From the NCBI GenBank assembly GCA_903853895.1, contig CAINUX010000044.1, positions 1 to 41,909 of the forward strand: a DNA stretch of 41,909 nucleotides, given 5' to 3'. The stretch is from an uncultured beta proteobacterium (GTDB lineage: Bacteria > Pseudomonadota > Gammaproteobacteria > Burkholderiales > Burkholderiaceae_C). The notes under the pieces are model-generated. The model made no database searches. It saw only the letters and a program-made list of their open reading frames with translations, and was not told the DNA's origin. Below, in pieces: positions 1 through 9,481 of the stretch (positions within the stretch are counted from its first letter, which is position 1; each line of letters begins with the position of its first letter). The translations under genes were made by a program, and so were the position numbers.

Positions 1-688
1 CACGGCCCCCATCACGATCCGCATGCCCTGCGGCGGTGGCATCTACGGCGGGCAAACCCACAGCCAAAGCCCGGAGGCCATGTTCACCCAGGTCTGCGGC
101 TTGCGCACGGTGATGCCGTCCAACCCGTATGACGCCAAGGGCCTGCTGATTGCGTCCATTGAGAACGACGACCCGGTCATCTTTCTGGAGCCCAAGCGTT
201 TGTACAACGGCCCGTTTGACGGCCACCACGACAAACCCGTCGTGCCCTGGTCCAAACACCCCATGGGTAATGTGCCCGAGGGTTACTACACCGTGCCGCT
301 GGACACCGCGGCCATCTTTCGCCCGGGCAAGGCGCTGACCGTGATCGCCTACGGCACCATGGTCTATGTGTCAGAAGCGGCAGCAGCCGAGAGCGGTGTG
401 GATGCCGAAATCATCGACCTGCGGTCCATCTGGCCGCTGGATCTGGAGACCATCGTCAAGTCGGTCAAGAAGACGGGCCGCTGCGTCGTGGTGCACGAAG
501 CCACCCGCACCAGCGGTTTTGGCGCCGAACTCATAGCGCTGATTCAGGAGCATTGCTTCTACCACCTCGAAGCGCCCATAGAACGGGTCGCAGGGTGGGA
601 CACCCCGTATCCGCACGCCCAGGAATGGGCGTATTTTCCCGGCCCGAAACGGGTCGCTGAAGCGTTCAAACGCGCGATGGAGGCATGA
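1..688 (+). CDS. bkdA2: Branched-chain 2-oxoacid dehydrogenase E1 beta subunit (5' truncated)
   Basis: The reading frame is already open at base 2, so the N-terminus lies outside the window; about 228 residues of a roughly 330-residue protein are visible. With E1 alpha it forms the thiamine-diphosphate decarboxylase of the 2-oxoacid dehydrogenase complex. Visible signatures are the GGGIYGGQTHSQSPE segment after the active-site region, the EPKRLYNGPF block typical of branched-chain rather than pyruvate E1 beta, and the C-terminal transketolase-type domain from about base 340 (VIAYGTMVY, DLRSIWPLD). The stop overlaps the next gene's start as ATGA, so E1 beta and E2 are probably translationally coupled. 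E1 alpha is expected just upstream, outside the window. Branched-chain specificity is inferred from motif and gene order; an acetoin or pyruvate complex is less likely. Confidence 0.88.
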   Translation, partial: TAPITIRMPCGGGIYGGQTHSQSPEAMFTQVCGLRTVMPSNPYDAKGLLIASIENDDPVIFLEPKRLYNGPFDGHHDKPVVPWSKHPMGNVPEGYYTVPLDTAAIFRPGKALTVIAYGTMVYVSEAAAAESGVDAEIIDLRSIWPLDLETIVKSVKKTGRCVVVHEATRTSGFGAELIALIQEHCFYHLEAPIERVAGWDTPYPHAQEWAYFPGPKRVAEAFKRAMEA

Positions 689-2049
689 TGGGAATCCATA
701 TCATCAAGATGCCAGACATTGGCGAAGGCATCGCAGAAGTCGAATTGGTCGCCTGGCATGTGAAGGTCGGCGACATGGTGGCCGAGGACCAGATCCTGGC
801 CGATGTGATGACGGACAAGGCCACGGTGGAGATTCCATCGTCGGTGGCCGGCAAGGTGCTGGCCCTGGGCGGCGTCGTGGGCCAGGTCATGGCCGTGGGT
901 TCGGAAGTCATTCGTATTGAAGTGGCGGGCGCGGGCAATCTGAAGCCTGGTGCGGACAGTGCAGCAACTGTGGCCGCAGCTTCAACTGTGCCGCCGGAAG
1001 CGCCAGCTGCACAGGGACCCGCTCTGGCGGCAACTCCTGTTGCTGCGGTTGCCGCACCCGCCAAGGGCGCGGCGCCTGCACCTGCTGCGTCTAACGGAAC
1101 CAACGGACCAGCCCTTGTACGCAATGGCAACGGTAGCAGAGCCCCCGCGGCCCTGGTTCGCGCCCCCGGCGACAAGCCTATTGCCTCACCGGCCCTGCGC
1201 CACCAAGCCTGGGACCTGGGTGTGGAACTGCAGTTTGTGCCCGGCACTGGCACGGCAGGCCGCATCACCCACGAAGACCTGCAAGCCTATGTGGCACGCG
1301 CCGCGCAGGCCCAGCCGGCCGGTGTGGTTGACCAGCGGTTTGCCCAGCGCCTGGATGAGCAAACCGTGCCCGTCATCGGCTTGCGCCGCAAGATCGCGCA
1401 GAAGATGCAGGACGCCAAGCGCCGTATTCCACATTTCACCTACGTGGAAGAAGTGGACATGACCGAGCTGGAGGCCTTGCGCACCAAGCTCAACGCAAAG
1501 CACGGAAAAGAGCGCGGACGCCTGACCGTGCTGCCCTTCCTGGTGCGCGCGGTGGTGCTGGCCGTGCGCGAGCATCCGCAAATCAATGCCCGTTTTGATG
1601 ACGATGCGGGCGTGGTGACGCGCTCTGGCGCGGTGCACCTTGGCATTGCCACGCAAACCGAAGGCGGCCTGATGGTGCCAGTTATTCGCCATGCCGAAAC
1701 GCTGGATATGTGGGCCTGTGCTATTGAAGTGGTACGGCTGGCAGAGGCCGCGCGCAGTGGCAAGGCCTCGCGCGACGAGCTGTCCGGCTCCACCATCACC
1801 ATCACCAGCCTGGGTGCCTTAGGCGGCATTGTCAGCACACCGGTCATCAACCACCCGGAGGTGGCGATCGTGGGCATCAACCGCATGGTCGAGAGGCCCA
1901 TGATGCGCAACGGCTCGGTGGTGGCACGCCAGATGATGAATCTGTCGTCGAGCTTTGACCACCGGGTGGTGGATGGCATGCATGCTGCCGAGTTTATTCA
2001 ATTGATCCGTGGCTATCTGGAATGTCCGGCCACCTTGTTTGTGGAGTAA
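685..2049 (+). CDS. bkdB: Dihydrolipoamide acyltransferase, E2 of the branched-chain 2-oxoacid dehydrogenase complex
   Basis: E2 carries the acyl group on a lipoyl arm and transfers it to CoA; it forms the core of the complex. Domains in order: one lipoyl domain (residues 1-78) with the DKATVE lipoylation motif, lysine at residue 45; a long Ala/Pro-rich linker (about 85-160); a peripheral-subunit-binding domain (about 160-202); and the catalytic acyltransferase domain from about 220 to the end. The catalytic HRVVDG motif gives His426 and Asp430. Length 454 is normal for a single-lipoyl E2. Two tandem ATG codons (685 and 688) are possible; the GGAGG at 679-683 is better spaced for 688, while 685 gives the ATGA overlap. 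E3 follows directly, so the three subunits are one operon. Confidence 0.92.
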   Translation: MMGIHIIKMPDIGEGIAEVELVAWHVKVGDMVAEDQILADVMTDKATVEIPSSVAGKVLALGGVVGQVMAVGSEVIRIEVAGAGNLKPGADSAATVAAASTVPPEAPAAQGPALAATPVAAVAAPAKGAAPAPAASNGTNGPALVRNGNGSRAPAALVRAPGDKPIASPALRHQAWDLGVELQFVPGTGTAGRITHEDLQAYVARAAQAQPAGVVDQRFAQRLDEQTVPVIGLRRKIAQKMQDAKRRIPHFTYVEEVDMTELEALRTKLNAKHGKERGRLTVLPFLVRAVVLAVREHPQINARFDDDAGVVTRSGAVHLGIATQTEGGLMVPVIRHAETLDMWACAIEVVRLAEAARSGKASRDELSGSTITITSLGALGGIVSTPVINHPEVAIVGINRMVERPMMRNGSVVARQMMNLSSSFDHRVVDGMHAAEFIQLIRGYLECPATLFVE

Positions 2050-2054
2050 GGGCG

Positions 2055-3458
2055 ATGGATATACAACACACAACCTTGCTCATCATTGGCGGTGGACCTG
2101 GTGGCTATGTGGCGGCCATTCGCGCGGCGCAGCTCGGCATTGCCACCACACTGGTTGAAGGCGAGCAATTGGGTGGTACCTGCCTGAATGTGGGCTGCAT
2201 CCCGTCCAAGGCCATGATCCACGCGGCAGACGCTTACCACCAGGCCCACCACTTCATGGGCGACAGCACGCTGGGCATCCATGTAGAGGGCGCGCGCATC
2301 GACATCACGCAGACCGTGCGCTGGAAAGATGGCATCGTCGCCCGCTTGACGGGTGGCGTCGGAGCCTTGTTAAAGAAACATGGTGTCAAGGTCGTCAAGG
2401 GCTGGGCGCACATCGTCGACGGCAAGACGGTCGACGTTACCCAGGACCAGTCCGGCACCCAACCCCTGCGCATCCAGGGCGAACATCTGTTGTTCGCCAC
2501 GGGTTCGGTGGAGCTGGGCTTGCCGGGTATGCCGTTTGGCGGGCGCGTCATCTCATCCACCCAGGCGCTGTCGCCCGACAGCATTCCCAAGAAGCTGGTG
2601 GTCGTAGGCGGCGGCTATATCGGTCTGGAGTTGGGCCTGGTCTACCGCAAGCTGGGCAGCGATGTGACCGTGGTGGAGGCGCAAGACCGCATCCTGCCGC
2701 TCTACGACGAAGAGCTGACCAAGCCGGTGGCCGCTTCGCTGCGCAAACTGGGACTGCAAGTCCATCTGAACAGCAAGGTGCAGGGTCTGAACACTGCGGG
2801 TGATGCAGTGCGCGTGCAAGATGCCGCCGGGCGTGAGGTCGATATCGCAGCCGACCAGGTGCTGGTGGCTATTGGCCGTGCGCCCCACACCCATGGCTGG
2901 GGGTTGGAAAAGCTGATGCTGGCTATGCAAGGGCGTGCGCTCAAGGTGGACGACCAGTGCGGCACGTCGATGCGCAACGTCTGGGCGATTGGCGATTTAA
3001 CGGGTGAGCCCATGCTCGCCCATCGGGCAATGGCGCAGGGTGAAATGGTGGCCGAGATCATTTCGGGTAAACGCCGCCATTTCACCCCTGCTGCCATCGC
3101 GGCGGTCTGCTTCACCGACCCGGAAGTCGTCGTCGCTGGACAGTCTCCGCTGGAGGCAGCCAAGGCCGGGCTGGACTGCATCCACGCCCACTTTCCGTTT
3201 GCGGCAAACGGCCGCGCCATGACGCTGGAATCGACCGACGGCTTTGTGCGTGTGGTTGCCCGGCGCGACAACCACCGCATCGTCGGCTGGCAGGCGGTGG
3301 GGGCGGGTGTGTCGGAGCTGAGCACCGCCTTCTCGCACTCGCTGGAGATGGGCGCGACGCTGGAGGATGTGGCGGGCACCATCCACGCGCATCCGACGCT
3401 GGGCGAGGCAGTGCAGGAGGCGGCGCTGCGGGCGCTGGGGCATGCGCTGCACGTTTAA
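2055..3458 (+). CDS. lpdA: Dihydrolipoyl dehydrogenase (E3)
   Basis: This FAD enzyme reoxidises the dihydrolipoyl group of E2 and reduces NAD+. The N-terminal FAD-binding GGGPGGY motif is followed by the redox-active disulfide in [14 protein letters not shown] second nucleotide-binding motif ([13 protein letters not shown]) and the C-terminal dimerisation domain with HAHPTLGE, which carries the catalytic His-Glu pair, are present. The ATG at 2055 is chosen over the upstream in-frame start at 2022 because the latter lies inside E2, and because a GGAG/AAGGG ribosome site directly precedes 2055; the product is 467 residues. It lies 5 bp behind E2, so it is the dedicated E3 of this complex (lpdV type). 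It is the last gene of the operon that can be seen. Confidence 0.93.
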   Translation: MDIQHTTLLIIGGGPGGYVAAIRAAQLGIATTLVEGEQLGGTCLNVGCIPSKAMIHAADAYHQAHHFMGDSTLGIHVEGARIDITQTVRWKDGIVARLTGGVGALLKKHGVKVVKGWAHIVDGKTVDVTQDQSGTQPLRIQGEHLLFATGSVELGLPGMPFGGRVISSTQALSPDSIPKKLVVVGGGYIGLELGLVYRKLGSDVTVVEAQDRILPLYDEELTKPVAASLRKLGLQVHLNSKVQGLNTAGDAVRVQDAAGREVDIAADQVLVAIGRAPHTHGWGLEKLMLAMQGRALKVDDQCGTSMRNVWAIGDLTGEPMLAHRAMAQGEMVAEIISGKRRHFTPAAIAAVCFTDPEVVVAGQSPLEAAKAGLDCIHAHFPFAANGRAMTLESTDGFVRVVARRDNHRIVGWQAVGAGVSELSTAFSHSLEMGATLEDVAGTIHAHPTLGEAVQEAALRALGHALHV

Positions 3459-3520
3459 ACACCCGGAGTTGATCTTCTAAAGTTTGAGCTATGTCAATTT
3501 TCAGAAAACGCAGAACCATA

Positions 3521-3550
3521 AAATAACCCATTCGGTTTGAAGGGTTATTT
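3521..3550 (+). promoter_or_regulatory. Leader hairpin covering the cytochrome c ribosome-binding region
   Basis: AAATAACCC (3521-3529) and GGGTTATTT (3542-3550) form a perfect 9-bp stem with a 12-base loop. The only Shine-Dalgarno-like stretch (GAAGGG) spans the end of the loop and the right arm, and the stem ends two bases before the ATG at 3553. There is no T run after it, so a terminator is unlikely. The structure is seen directly; control of translation is inferred. Confidence 0.55.
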
Positions 3551-3552
3551 CC

Positions 3553-4215
3553 ATGAAAAAACGGTTTTCGGCGGCTGTGCTGACCGCGTTGCTCTCCGTG
3601 GTCGTCGCGTCGTCGGCATTGGGCCAGTCTGCCAAGGGAGCGGCAGTGGAGATAGATCTGGGCGCACGCCTCAAAGAGGCGGAGGCCAGCCCCCGCTTGC
3701 TGGAGGCCGCCAACAAGACCGGTAGCAAGGTTGCGAGTTTCTGCGCAAACTGCCATGGGGAAGGCGGCAATAGCACCAACCCGGACACGCCCAATCTGGC
3801 CGGGCAAAACACCTCTTACTTGCTGGAGCAATTGCGGCAGTTTGCCGACGGACGTCGGCGCAACATCTTCATGGAGGGCATGATCAGGGCCCTCAGTGCG
3901 GATGAGAAGGTGGGCGTCGTGCTCTACTATTCGCAACAGGACGTCACGTTCAAACCACCTGCCAACGCGGCGTTGGCCAGCAAGGGACAGGAGTACTACA
4001 ACAAGATTTGCTTCCGCTGCCACGGGGACCAAGGGCGCGGTAACGACAAGATCGCCCGCATCGCCGGACAGCAACCCGGTTACTTGGCCCTGACGCTCAA
4101 ACGCTACCGCGATGGGTCTGGCGTGCGGACCGACCCACTGATGGCGGCCAACACCAAGGCCATGAATGACGCGGACATTGCCGCTGTGGTGGCCTACGTT
4201 GCATCCATGCATTAG
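3553..4215 (+). CDS. Periplasmic dihaem cytochrome c (cytochrome c4-like)
   Basis: A 220-residue exported electron carrier. Residues 1-25 are a Sec signal peptide (MKKR, hydrophobic core, ALG cleavage region). Two covalent haem sites are visible: CANCH at 64-68 and CFRCH at 153-157. Each lies in a cytochrome c class I domain of about 90 residues, and Met residues around 107-110 and 197-204 are candidate distal ligands. The two-domain layout and length fit cytochrome c4, which passes electrons to terminal oxidases. The role in a specific chain is not shown by the sequence. It stands alone, 94 bp behind lpdA and with its own leader hairpin, so it may be transcribed separately. Confidence 0.85.
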   Translation: MKKRFSAAVLTALLSVVVASSALGQSAKGAAVEIDLGARLKEAEASPRLLEAANKTGSKVASFCANCHGEGGNSTNPDTPNLAGQNTSYLLEQLRQFADGRRRNIFMEGMIRALSADEKVGVVLYYSQQDVTFKPPANAALASKGQEYYNKICFRCHGDQGRGNDKIARIAGQQPGYLALTLKRYRDGSGVRTDPLMAANTKAMNDADIAAVVAYVASMH

Positions 4216-4227
4216 AGATGAAACGGC

Positions 4228-4275
4228 AGGTTAGCCCTCGTGGAATAAGCCCGTATAGCTATCAATAAAATAGCA
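4228..4275 (-). repeat. Extragenic repeat, copy A (GCTAT...TAGCT...ACGAGGGC element)
   Basis: Read on the minus strand this intergenic segment runs GCTAT, about 7 bases, ATAGCT, then about 17 bases to ACGAGGGC. Three other segments in the window (near 26439, 29986 and 34885) share the same blocks in the same order. It lies between two convergent genes. The first blocks form a small GCTAT/ATAGC stem. Confidence 0.6.
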
Positions 4276-4282
4276 ATTCCTT

Positions 4283-5422
4283 CTAAAGCGTAGCCAGCAG
4301 CGGCTGCAATACACTGGCGCCCAGCTTGCGGGAGCGCTCACCACTCCAGCCGGTGGCAGGGTTGGGGCGCTGTGCGTTGTCTTTGAACGGCATTTCAATC
4401 GTCAGGGCCAGGCAGCCAAACTGCTGTGCCACCCAATTGGTCGCCAGAGCCAGGTTGGCGCTGCCGGGCGCACTGCGGCCGTAGTTGAACTGGTCCTGGA
4501 AGTCGGGGCAGTTGGCCATCCACGCAGTCTTGAACGTATCTTCCATCTCGGCCACCCGTTCGGTGTAGCCAGGCGTGCCCTCGGAACCGACCACGAAGTT
4601 GTAGGGCAAGGCTTCGTCACCATGCACATCCAGACACAGGTCCACGCCAGTTAGCAGCATTTTCTGGCGCACCAGAAAGACCTCGGGGGACTGCTCCATG
4701 CTGGGAGTCGCCCACTCGCGGTTCAGGTTGGCGCCGGCGGCATTGGTGCGCAGGTTGCCGCGTACCGCGCCGTCGGGGTTCATATTGGGGACCACGTAGA
4801 AAACATAGCGGTCCAGCAGTACGCGGCTGACGGCGTCATCGGGGTCCAGCAAGCGCTCCAGAAAACCCTCGGCAAACCACTCGGCCATGGTTTCTCCCGG
4901 GTGCTGGCGGGCAATCAGCCAGACCTTGCGCTTGTTGTCCTGCGGTGTTGCACCTTTTGCATCGGTGATCCGCAGCAGCGTCATGTCGCGGCCATCGAGC
5001 GTGCTGCCCAGACGTTCCAGGCGAACAAATTCGGACTGGGCCGCAGAGCTCAGCAGGTCCAGGTGCTGCTCGTAGGAGTAAGGCTCGAAATAGGCGAAGT
5101 ACATGCAGTTGCCGGTGGGTGTGGCATGCGCCGTCATCACCTTGCCGTCAAACTCGGTGTCAATCCGGAACCAGTGCTGGCGGTCATGGCTGGCCACCAC
5201 GCGGTAGCCTTTCCAACCTTCAGGGTAGGCGCAGGCGCCCGCGTTGAGAAAGCGCAGCGTTACCGCCTTGTCCGCCGCCCCGTGCAGTGCGAAGTGAAAC
5301 CACTGGGCAAACGCACTGGCGTTGTCGGCCCGGATATTCAGTTCGAGATTGCGGGGGTTCTCCAGTCTCAGCACCTCAATGGCGCCGGAATCGAACTGAG
5401 TGGAAATGTGCAGATTGGGCAT
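4283..5422 (-). CDS. M14-family zinc carboxypeptidase (cytosolic carboxypeptidase-like)
   Basis: A 379-residue predicted metallocarboxypeptidase without a signal peptide. An N-terminal beta-rich domain (about 1-125), typical of the cytosolic carboxypeptidase subgroup, precedes the M14 catalytic domain. Zinc ligands are visible as HPGE (His174, Glu177) and His267 in DVHGDE. The substrate-binding NMNPDG and NLNREW blocks and the catalytic Glu343 in LTIEMPF are all present, so it should be active. The start at 5422 is chosen because the longer frame would run into the upstream M48 gene; the gap is then 19 bp. The pair reads as one transcription unit behind the M48 protease. The substrate is unknown; C-terminal residues of peptides or proteins are the family expectation. 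Confidence 0.85.
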   Translation of the reverse strand: MPNLHISTQFDSGAIEVLRLENPRNLELNIRADNASAFAQWFHFALHGAADKAVTLRFLNAGACAYPEGWKGYRVVASHDRQHWFRIDTEFDGKVMTAHATPTGNCMYFAYFEPYSYEQHLDLLSSAAQSEFVRLERLGSTLDGRDMTLLRITDAKGATPQDNKRKVWLIARQHPGETMAEWFAEGFLERLLDPDDAVSRVLLDRYVFYVVPNMNPDGAVRGNLRTNAAGANLNREWATPSMEQSPEVFLVRQKMLLTGVDLCLDVHGDEALPYNFVVGSEGTPGYTERVAEMEDTFKTAWMANCPDFQDQFNYGRSAPGSANLALATNWVAQQFGCLALTIEMPFKDNAQRPNPATGWSGERSRKLGASVLQPLLATL

Positions 5423-5441
5423 GGTGTGATGGGCAGTGGCT

Positions 5442-6932
5442 TCAATGGGGATAGACCACTTTAACGGTTTGCCCCGGTTTGGGCTCGCCACCGCTGTAGT
5501 ACCCATTGATGAGGCGCAGCTGGCGTTCCGCTGCGGTGATTGGGGATGAACTGGCCAGTTCCGCAAAGCCACCCCGGGGATAGGGCACGGTCCGGAGCAG
5601 CCAGGGCCGTGCCGCCGCGCTGTCTTGTGCCGTCATGGCCCGGAAGCTGCCTTCGGCCTCCCGCAAAGGCCCCTGGGCGCGTTGCAAGGTGGCAGCGTCC
5701 TTGGTCAGGGCCTGCAACAGGTACACGTTGTCTCCTGGCCCGCGAATCACGGTGGCAGCTACTGGTTGGGGTTGTCCCTGTGCGTCTTGCCGGGTGCCCA
5801 GGAAGCGCGTGGCCTGCAGCCCATTGATGGAAGCCGATTCGCTTTGACCCTGGGTGGGTTTGATCACGTCGCGGATGATGGTTGCCGGGTCTTTGCCCGC
5901 CTGCGCAGGCACCAGGCGCACCACGAGAGCCGCATCGCGTGCGGCGCTTACCAGACTGAGCTTGTCGGCGCCGTTCTGAATCTGCCAGGTGGCAGGGGCG
6001 GTCACCGCAAACCCCAGGGCCGGGTGGTAATAGTTGCGCCCGCGGCTCAGGCCCTGGTCCGCGCTCTCGCCAAAGGCCATGCCCTGGATGACCTTTTGGT
6101 ATCGGTCGCGTCCTTCATCGGTGTAACTCGCCTTGTGTTGGGTGGCCAGTTGGGTGATGGCTGACAGGCGCTGGTCGTTGGACGGGTGCGATGCCAGCCA
6201 GTTGCCTTGCGTGGAAGCGGCACGTCCTTCCGCCTGGGCCTGGTCCGCGGCAAAGCGTTCCTGGTCCTTTAGCACCTTGATCACGTCGATCATGTTGCGG
6301 GGGTCAAAGCGGTTACGCGCCAGGTATTCGGCACCCAGCGCATCGGCCTGCAATTCCTGATCACGCCCATAGGACGCAACGTAGCCGGCAGCCACCGATT
6401 GCGAAACCTGCCCGGCCATCTTGCCGGCCCCAGTCACGCCCTGGCTCTCCAGCAGCGCGCCCAGCACGCTGGCCGCCAGCACGCCCAGGCCCGCATTCTG
6501 TTGGCTAGTGGCACGTTGCGCGCCGTGGCGTGCCGTGACATGGCCAATCTCATGACCAATGACGCCGGCCAGATCGGCCTCGCTGTCCATGTAGGCCATG
6601 ATGCCGCGCGTCACATAGACGTAGCCACCGGGCAGGGCAAAGGCGTTGATCTCGGGTGTATCGAGCACTGTAAAGTGCCATTGCAACTGCGTCCGGTGTG
6701 ATTGCGCGGCCAGCCGCTGCCCCAGTCCATTTACATAGGCCTGCACCGCCGGGTTGTTGTAGACGCCGTATTCCTGCAGAACCTGCTGGTGCGCCTTCTG
6801 GCCTTCGGCAATTTCGGTCTTCTCGTCCATCACCGAGCGCTCGGCCTGGCCGGTGACCGGATTGACTACGCTGGAGCCGCAGCCTGCGAGAAGGGCGCTG
6901 ACCATGAAGCCCGACAGTAAGAACGTTCGCAT
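5442..6932 (-). CDS. M48-family metalloprotease lipoprotein
   Basis: A predicted outer-membrane-associated protease of 496 residues. The start of the protein is a lipoprotein signal with lipobox LLAGC, Cys18. The zinc-protease motif HEIGH lies at 127-131 within an M48 domain (about 50-265). The C-terminal half (about 270-495) is a separate region of no recognised family that includes predicted beta strands, and ends with a GYYSGGEPKPGQ block. LoiP and BepA, which act in outer-membrane protein quality control, are the known relatives. The ATG at 6932 is preferred to the GTG at 6938 because GGAG sits 5 bases before it. It is divergent from dbpA and probably cotranscribed with the M14 peptidase downstream. 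Confidence 0.88.
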   Translation of the reverse strand: MRTFLLSGFMVSALLAGCGSSVVNPVTGQAERSVMDEKTEIAEGQKAHQQVLQEYGVYNNPAVQAYVNGLGQRLAAQSHRTQLQWHFTVLDTPEINAFALPGGYVYVTRGIMAYMDSEADLAGVIGHEIGHVTARHGAQRATSQQNAGLGVLAASVLGALLESQGVTGAGKMAGQVSQSVAAGYVASYGRDQELQADALGAEYLARNRFDPRNMIDVIKVLKDQERFAADQAQAEGRAASTQGNWLASHPSNDQRLSAITQLATQHKASYTDEGRDRYQKVIQGMAFGESADQGLSRGRNYYHPALGFAVTAPATWQIQNGADKLSLVSAARDAALVVRLVPAQAGKDPATIIRDVIKPTQGQSESASINGLQATRFLGTRQDAQGQPQPVAATVIRGPGDNVYLLQALTKDAATLQRAQGPLREAEGSFRAMTAQDSAAARPWLLRTVPYPRGGFAELASSSPITAAERQLRLINGYYSGGEPKPGQTVKVVYPH

Positions 6933-7021
6933 ACACACTCCAATAGATCATTGGGAAACCAACTGTTGGTGCGATTCTATGGACTTCCGTGTGCGTAAAA
7001 GGCCTGGACCGATAATCGGGT

Positions 7022-8458
7022 ATGACTCTCAAGAACTCCGCGCCAGCCGCATCCCCTTCGACCGGCTTTGCCGCCCTGGCACTGAGCCCGTCCACTCTGG
7101 CCAACCTGCAACAGCTGGGCTACACCGACATGACGCCCATCCAGGCCGCCAGCCTGCCCATTGCCCTGGCGGGCAAGGACCTGATTGCCCAGGCGCAAAC
7201 GGGTAGCGGCAAGACTGCAGCATTTGCCTTGGCGCTCTTGGCCAAGCTCAACCCACGCTGGTTTGCCGTGCAGGCCATGGTGTTGTGCCCTACGCGCGAG
7301 CTGGCGGACCAGGTTACGGTTGAAATTCGCCGACTGGCGCGTTCCGAAGAAAACATCAAGGTGGTGACGCTGTGTGGGGGCATTGCCCTGCGCGGCCAGA
7401 GGGCTTCACTGGAGCATGGCGCACATGTGGTGGTCGGCACACCGGGCCGCATCATGGACCACCTGGAGCGCGGTTACCTCACGCTGGAAGGGCTGAACAC
7501 CCTGGTGTTGGACGAGGCCGACCGTATGCTGGACATGGGCTTTTTTGACGACATTGTCAAGGTGGCCAAACAGTGCCCGGCGGATCGCCAGACCCTGCTT
7601 TTCTCCGCGACTTACCCTGAGGGCATCGAAAAACTGGCCAAGCAGTTCATGCGGGAGCCGCAGCGCGTGGAAGTGCAGCCACCCAAGTCCGAGAGCCTGA
7701 TCGAGCAACGTTTTTACGAAGTCACCCGGCCCAACCGTCTGCACACCGTAGGCCAACTTCTGCGGCACTTTCGGCCCGTGAGTACCTTGGCCTTTTGCAA
7801 CACCAAGCAGCAATGCAAAGACCTGGTCACGCTGTTGCAAGAAGAAGGCTTTTACGCCCTGGCCTTGTATGGTGAGCTGGAGCAGCGCGAACGCGACCAG
7901 GTGCTGGCCCAGTTTGCCAACCGCAGTTGCTCCGTACTGGTGGCTACCGATGTGGCCTCCCGGGGGCTGGACATCAACCAGCTGGAAGCGGTGATCAACG
8001 TCGACATCACGCCGGACCCCGAAGTGCATGTGCACCGCATTGGCCGCACCGGCCGGGCGGGTGCCACGGGTCTGGCACTGAGTTTGGCCATCATGAATGA
8101 CATGGGCCGGATCGGGAAAATTGAGCAATACCAAAACCAGCCCTCCACTTGGTACCCGCTGGACACGCTGGTTGCTGCCAGCGACGCCCCGCTGCTGCCG
8201 CCCATGGTGACGTTGCAGATATTGGGTGGACGCAAGGAAAAAATCCGCCCCGGCGATGTGCTGGGCGCGCTGACCAGCGAAGAGGGAGGCCCAGCCTATA
8301 CCCGAGAGCAGATCGGCAAGATCCAGGTCACCGAGTTCTGCACCTTTGTCGCCGTCACGCGCGACATCGCCACCCAGGCCTGCGCCAAGCTCAATGCCGG
8401 CAAGGTCAAGGGAAAGAGTGTGCGGGCGCGGCTGATGACCGTGGCCGATGGCGTGTAG
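7022..8458 (+). CDS. dbpA: ATP-dependent RNA helicase DbpA
   Basis: A DEAD-box helicase acting in maturation of the large ribosomal subunit. Visible motifs: Q motif (GYTDMTPIQ, from about 33), motif I AQTGSGKT (58-65), PTREL, DEAD at 164-167, SAT, and the C-terminal helicase motif HRIGRTGRAG. The last about 75 residues (from VTLQILGGRKEKIRPGD) match the DbpA RNA-binding domain, which recognises hairpin 92 of 23S rRNA in studied homologues. This tail separates it from RhlE and CsdA. Length 478 fits. Upstream is a short divergent intergenic region shared with the M48 gene; there is no strong ribosome-binding site. It ends 6 bp before the convergent CAP-domain gene. Confidence 0.93.
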   Translation: MTLKNSAPAASPSTGFAALALSPSTLANLQQLGYTDMTPIQAASLPIALAGKDLIAQAQTGSGKTAAFALALLAKLNPRWFAVQAMVLCPTRELADQVTVEIRRLARSEENIKVVTLCGGIALRGQRASLEHGAHVVVGTPGRIMDHLERGYLTLEGLNTLVLDEADRMLDMGFFDDIVKVAKQCPADRQTLLFSATYPEGIEKLAKQFMREPQRVEVQPPKSESLIEQRFYEVTRPNRLHTVGQLLRHFRPVSTLAFCNTKQQCKDLVTLLQEEGFYALALYGELEQRERDQVLAQFANRSCSVLVATDVASRGLDINQLEAVINVDITPDPEVHVHRIGRTGRAGATGLALSLAIMNDMGRIGKIEQYQNQPSTWYPLDTLVAASDAPLLPPMVTLQILGGRKEKIRPGDVLGALTSEEGGPAYTREQIGKIQVTEFCTFVAVTRDIATQACAKLNAGKVKGKSVRARLMTVADGV

Positions 8459-8464
8459 TCAGGC

Positions 8465-9328
8465 TTAAGGGCGACCAAGATCCATGGTCCAGTAGGTGCG
8501 GAAGGTCGCGCTGTTGTTGATCACACATGCGACGCCCACTTGGGTAAAGCTGCTATTCATGATGTTGCTGCAATGCCCCGCGCTGGCCATCCAGCCAGCC
8601 ATGACAGACGACGCGCTGCTTTGACCCGCTGCAATGTTCTCACCGATGTTGGACCAGCTGTAGCCGGCAGCAGTGATGCGCTGATCGAAAGTTCGCCCAT
8701 CCTGGCTGGTGTGGGAGAAATAGTTCTTTGTGGCCATGTCGGCCGAATGAGCGGCCGCAGCATCAAACAGCTTGCCGTTCCAGGCGAGTGGCGCAGCGGT
8801 AGGGTATGCCGTGCTGCCACAGGTTCGGGCGCTGGCACGGGCCTGGTTGATCAGGGTCATCAGATCGGCTTGAAAATTTCCCAGGCCACAGGTGTTTGCC
8901 GCAGTCAGCGTGCCGCCTGGTGCGGGGGGCGGCGGATCAACAGGTGTTGGCGTGGGGGTGGGCGCAGGCGTGGCGGGTGTGCCAGGAACCAGCGTAGCTG
9001 CCAACAACGTATAGGAATTGAGCTGGACGCGCACGTTGTTGTAGGTAACGCCCTGGTAGACAACGGAGCCCAGCGTCAGCAGGTTGCTGGATGGATCAAA
9101 GGTGTCGGCCGCCGGAGTGCCGTTGTCGACACCCAGCAGCGTGAATGCAGTGATCGTTGCCGAAACGTTTTGGTAGTTTGATCCGTTTACTGCGACCGAG
9201 GTGATGAACAGTCGGTTAATGGTTGGGTCAAAGCTGCTGGCACCCAGCGCATTGAATGACGCCCAGAGCGCCATGGCTACCAAACTGCGTGCTGTTCGTT
9301 TCACGGTGTCTTTCACTTCGCTACCCAT
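8465..9328 (-). CDS. Secreted CAP/SCP-domain protein with two N-terminal repeats
   Basis: Residues 1-31 form a signal peptide (basic start, hydrophobic ALWASFNALGA). Two repeats of about 45 residues follow, each with the pattern FDP..N.L...SV...G..Y.NV......TLL. A Pro/Thr-rich linker (TPAPTPTPTPVDPPPPAP) leads to a C-terminal CAP domain of about 130 residues, with NQARA, HSADMA.KNYFSHTSQDG, NIGENIA and a W..S.GHC.N block. CAP proteins are extracytoplasmic and their bacterial functions are mostly unknown. The start at 9328 gives a proper signal peptide; a longer in-frame start at 9499 would overlap the leader of the divergent gene and spoil the signal. The final Cys residues of the CAP domain could form disulfides. 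Confidence 0.82.
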   Translation of the reverse strand: MGSEVKDTVKRTARSLVAMALWASFNALGASSFDPTINRLFITSVAVNGSNYQNVSATITAFTLLGVDNGTPAADTFDPSSNLLTLGSVVYQGVTYNNVRVQLNSYTLLAATLVPGTPATPAPTPTPTPVDPPPPAPGGTLTAANTCGLGNFQADLMTLINQARASARTCGSTAYPTAAPLAWNGKLFDAAAAHSADMATKNYFSHTSQDGRTFDQRITAAGYSWSNIGENIAAGQSSASSVMAGWMASAGHCSNIMNSSFTQVGVACVINNSATFRTYWTMDLGRP

Positions 9329-9481
9329 CTGTTGGTATTGCAGCAGATCGCTGTTCAACGAAGATTTTCCAGTATTTCCCGGTTGCGATGCGAGCGCAAT
9401 CGTAACAAGCCGTTTTGTAAGGCAAATTCCTACACGCTTTACATCCTGTTCCTGACTCCAGTTTCGAGGGACTGTGGCTAC

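Noticed and set aside
6958..6970. ACCAACTGTTGGT inverted repeat between the M48 and dbpA genes
   Set aside because: The arms are only five bases with no known regulator or second copy.
9415..9443. TTGTAA-N17-TTTACA as a sigma-70 promoter for the 77-residue protein
   Set aside because: Spacing is right but the boxes match the consensus at only four and three of six positions, which is expected by chance in this region.
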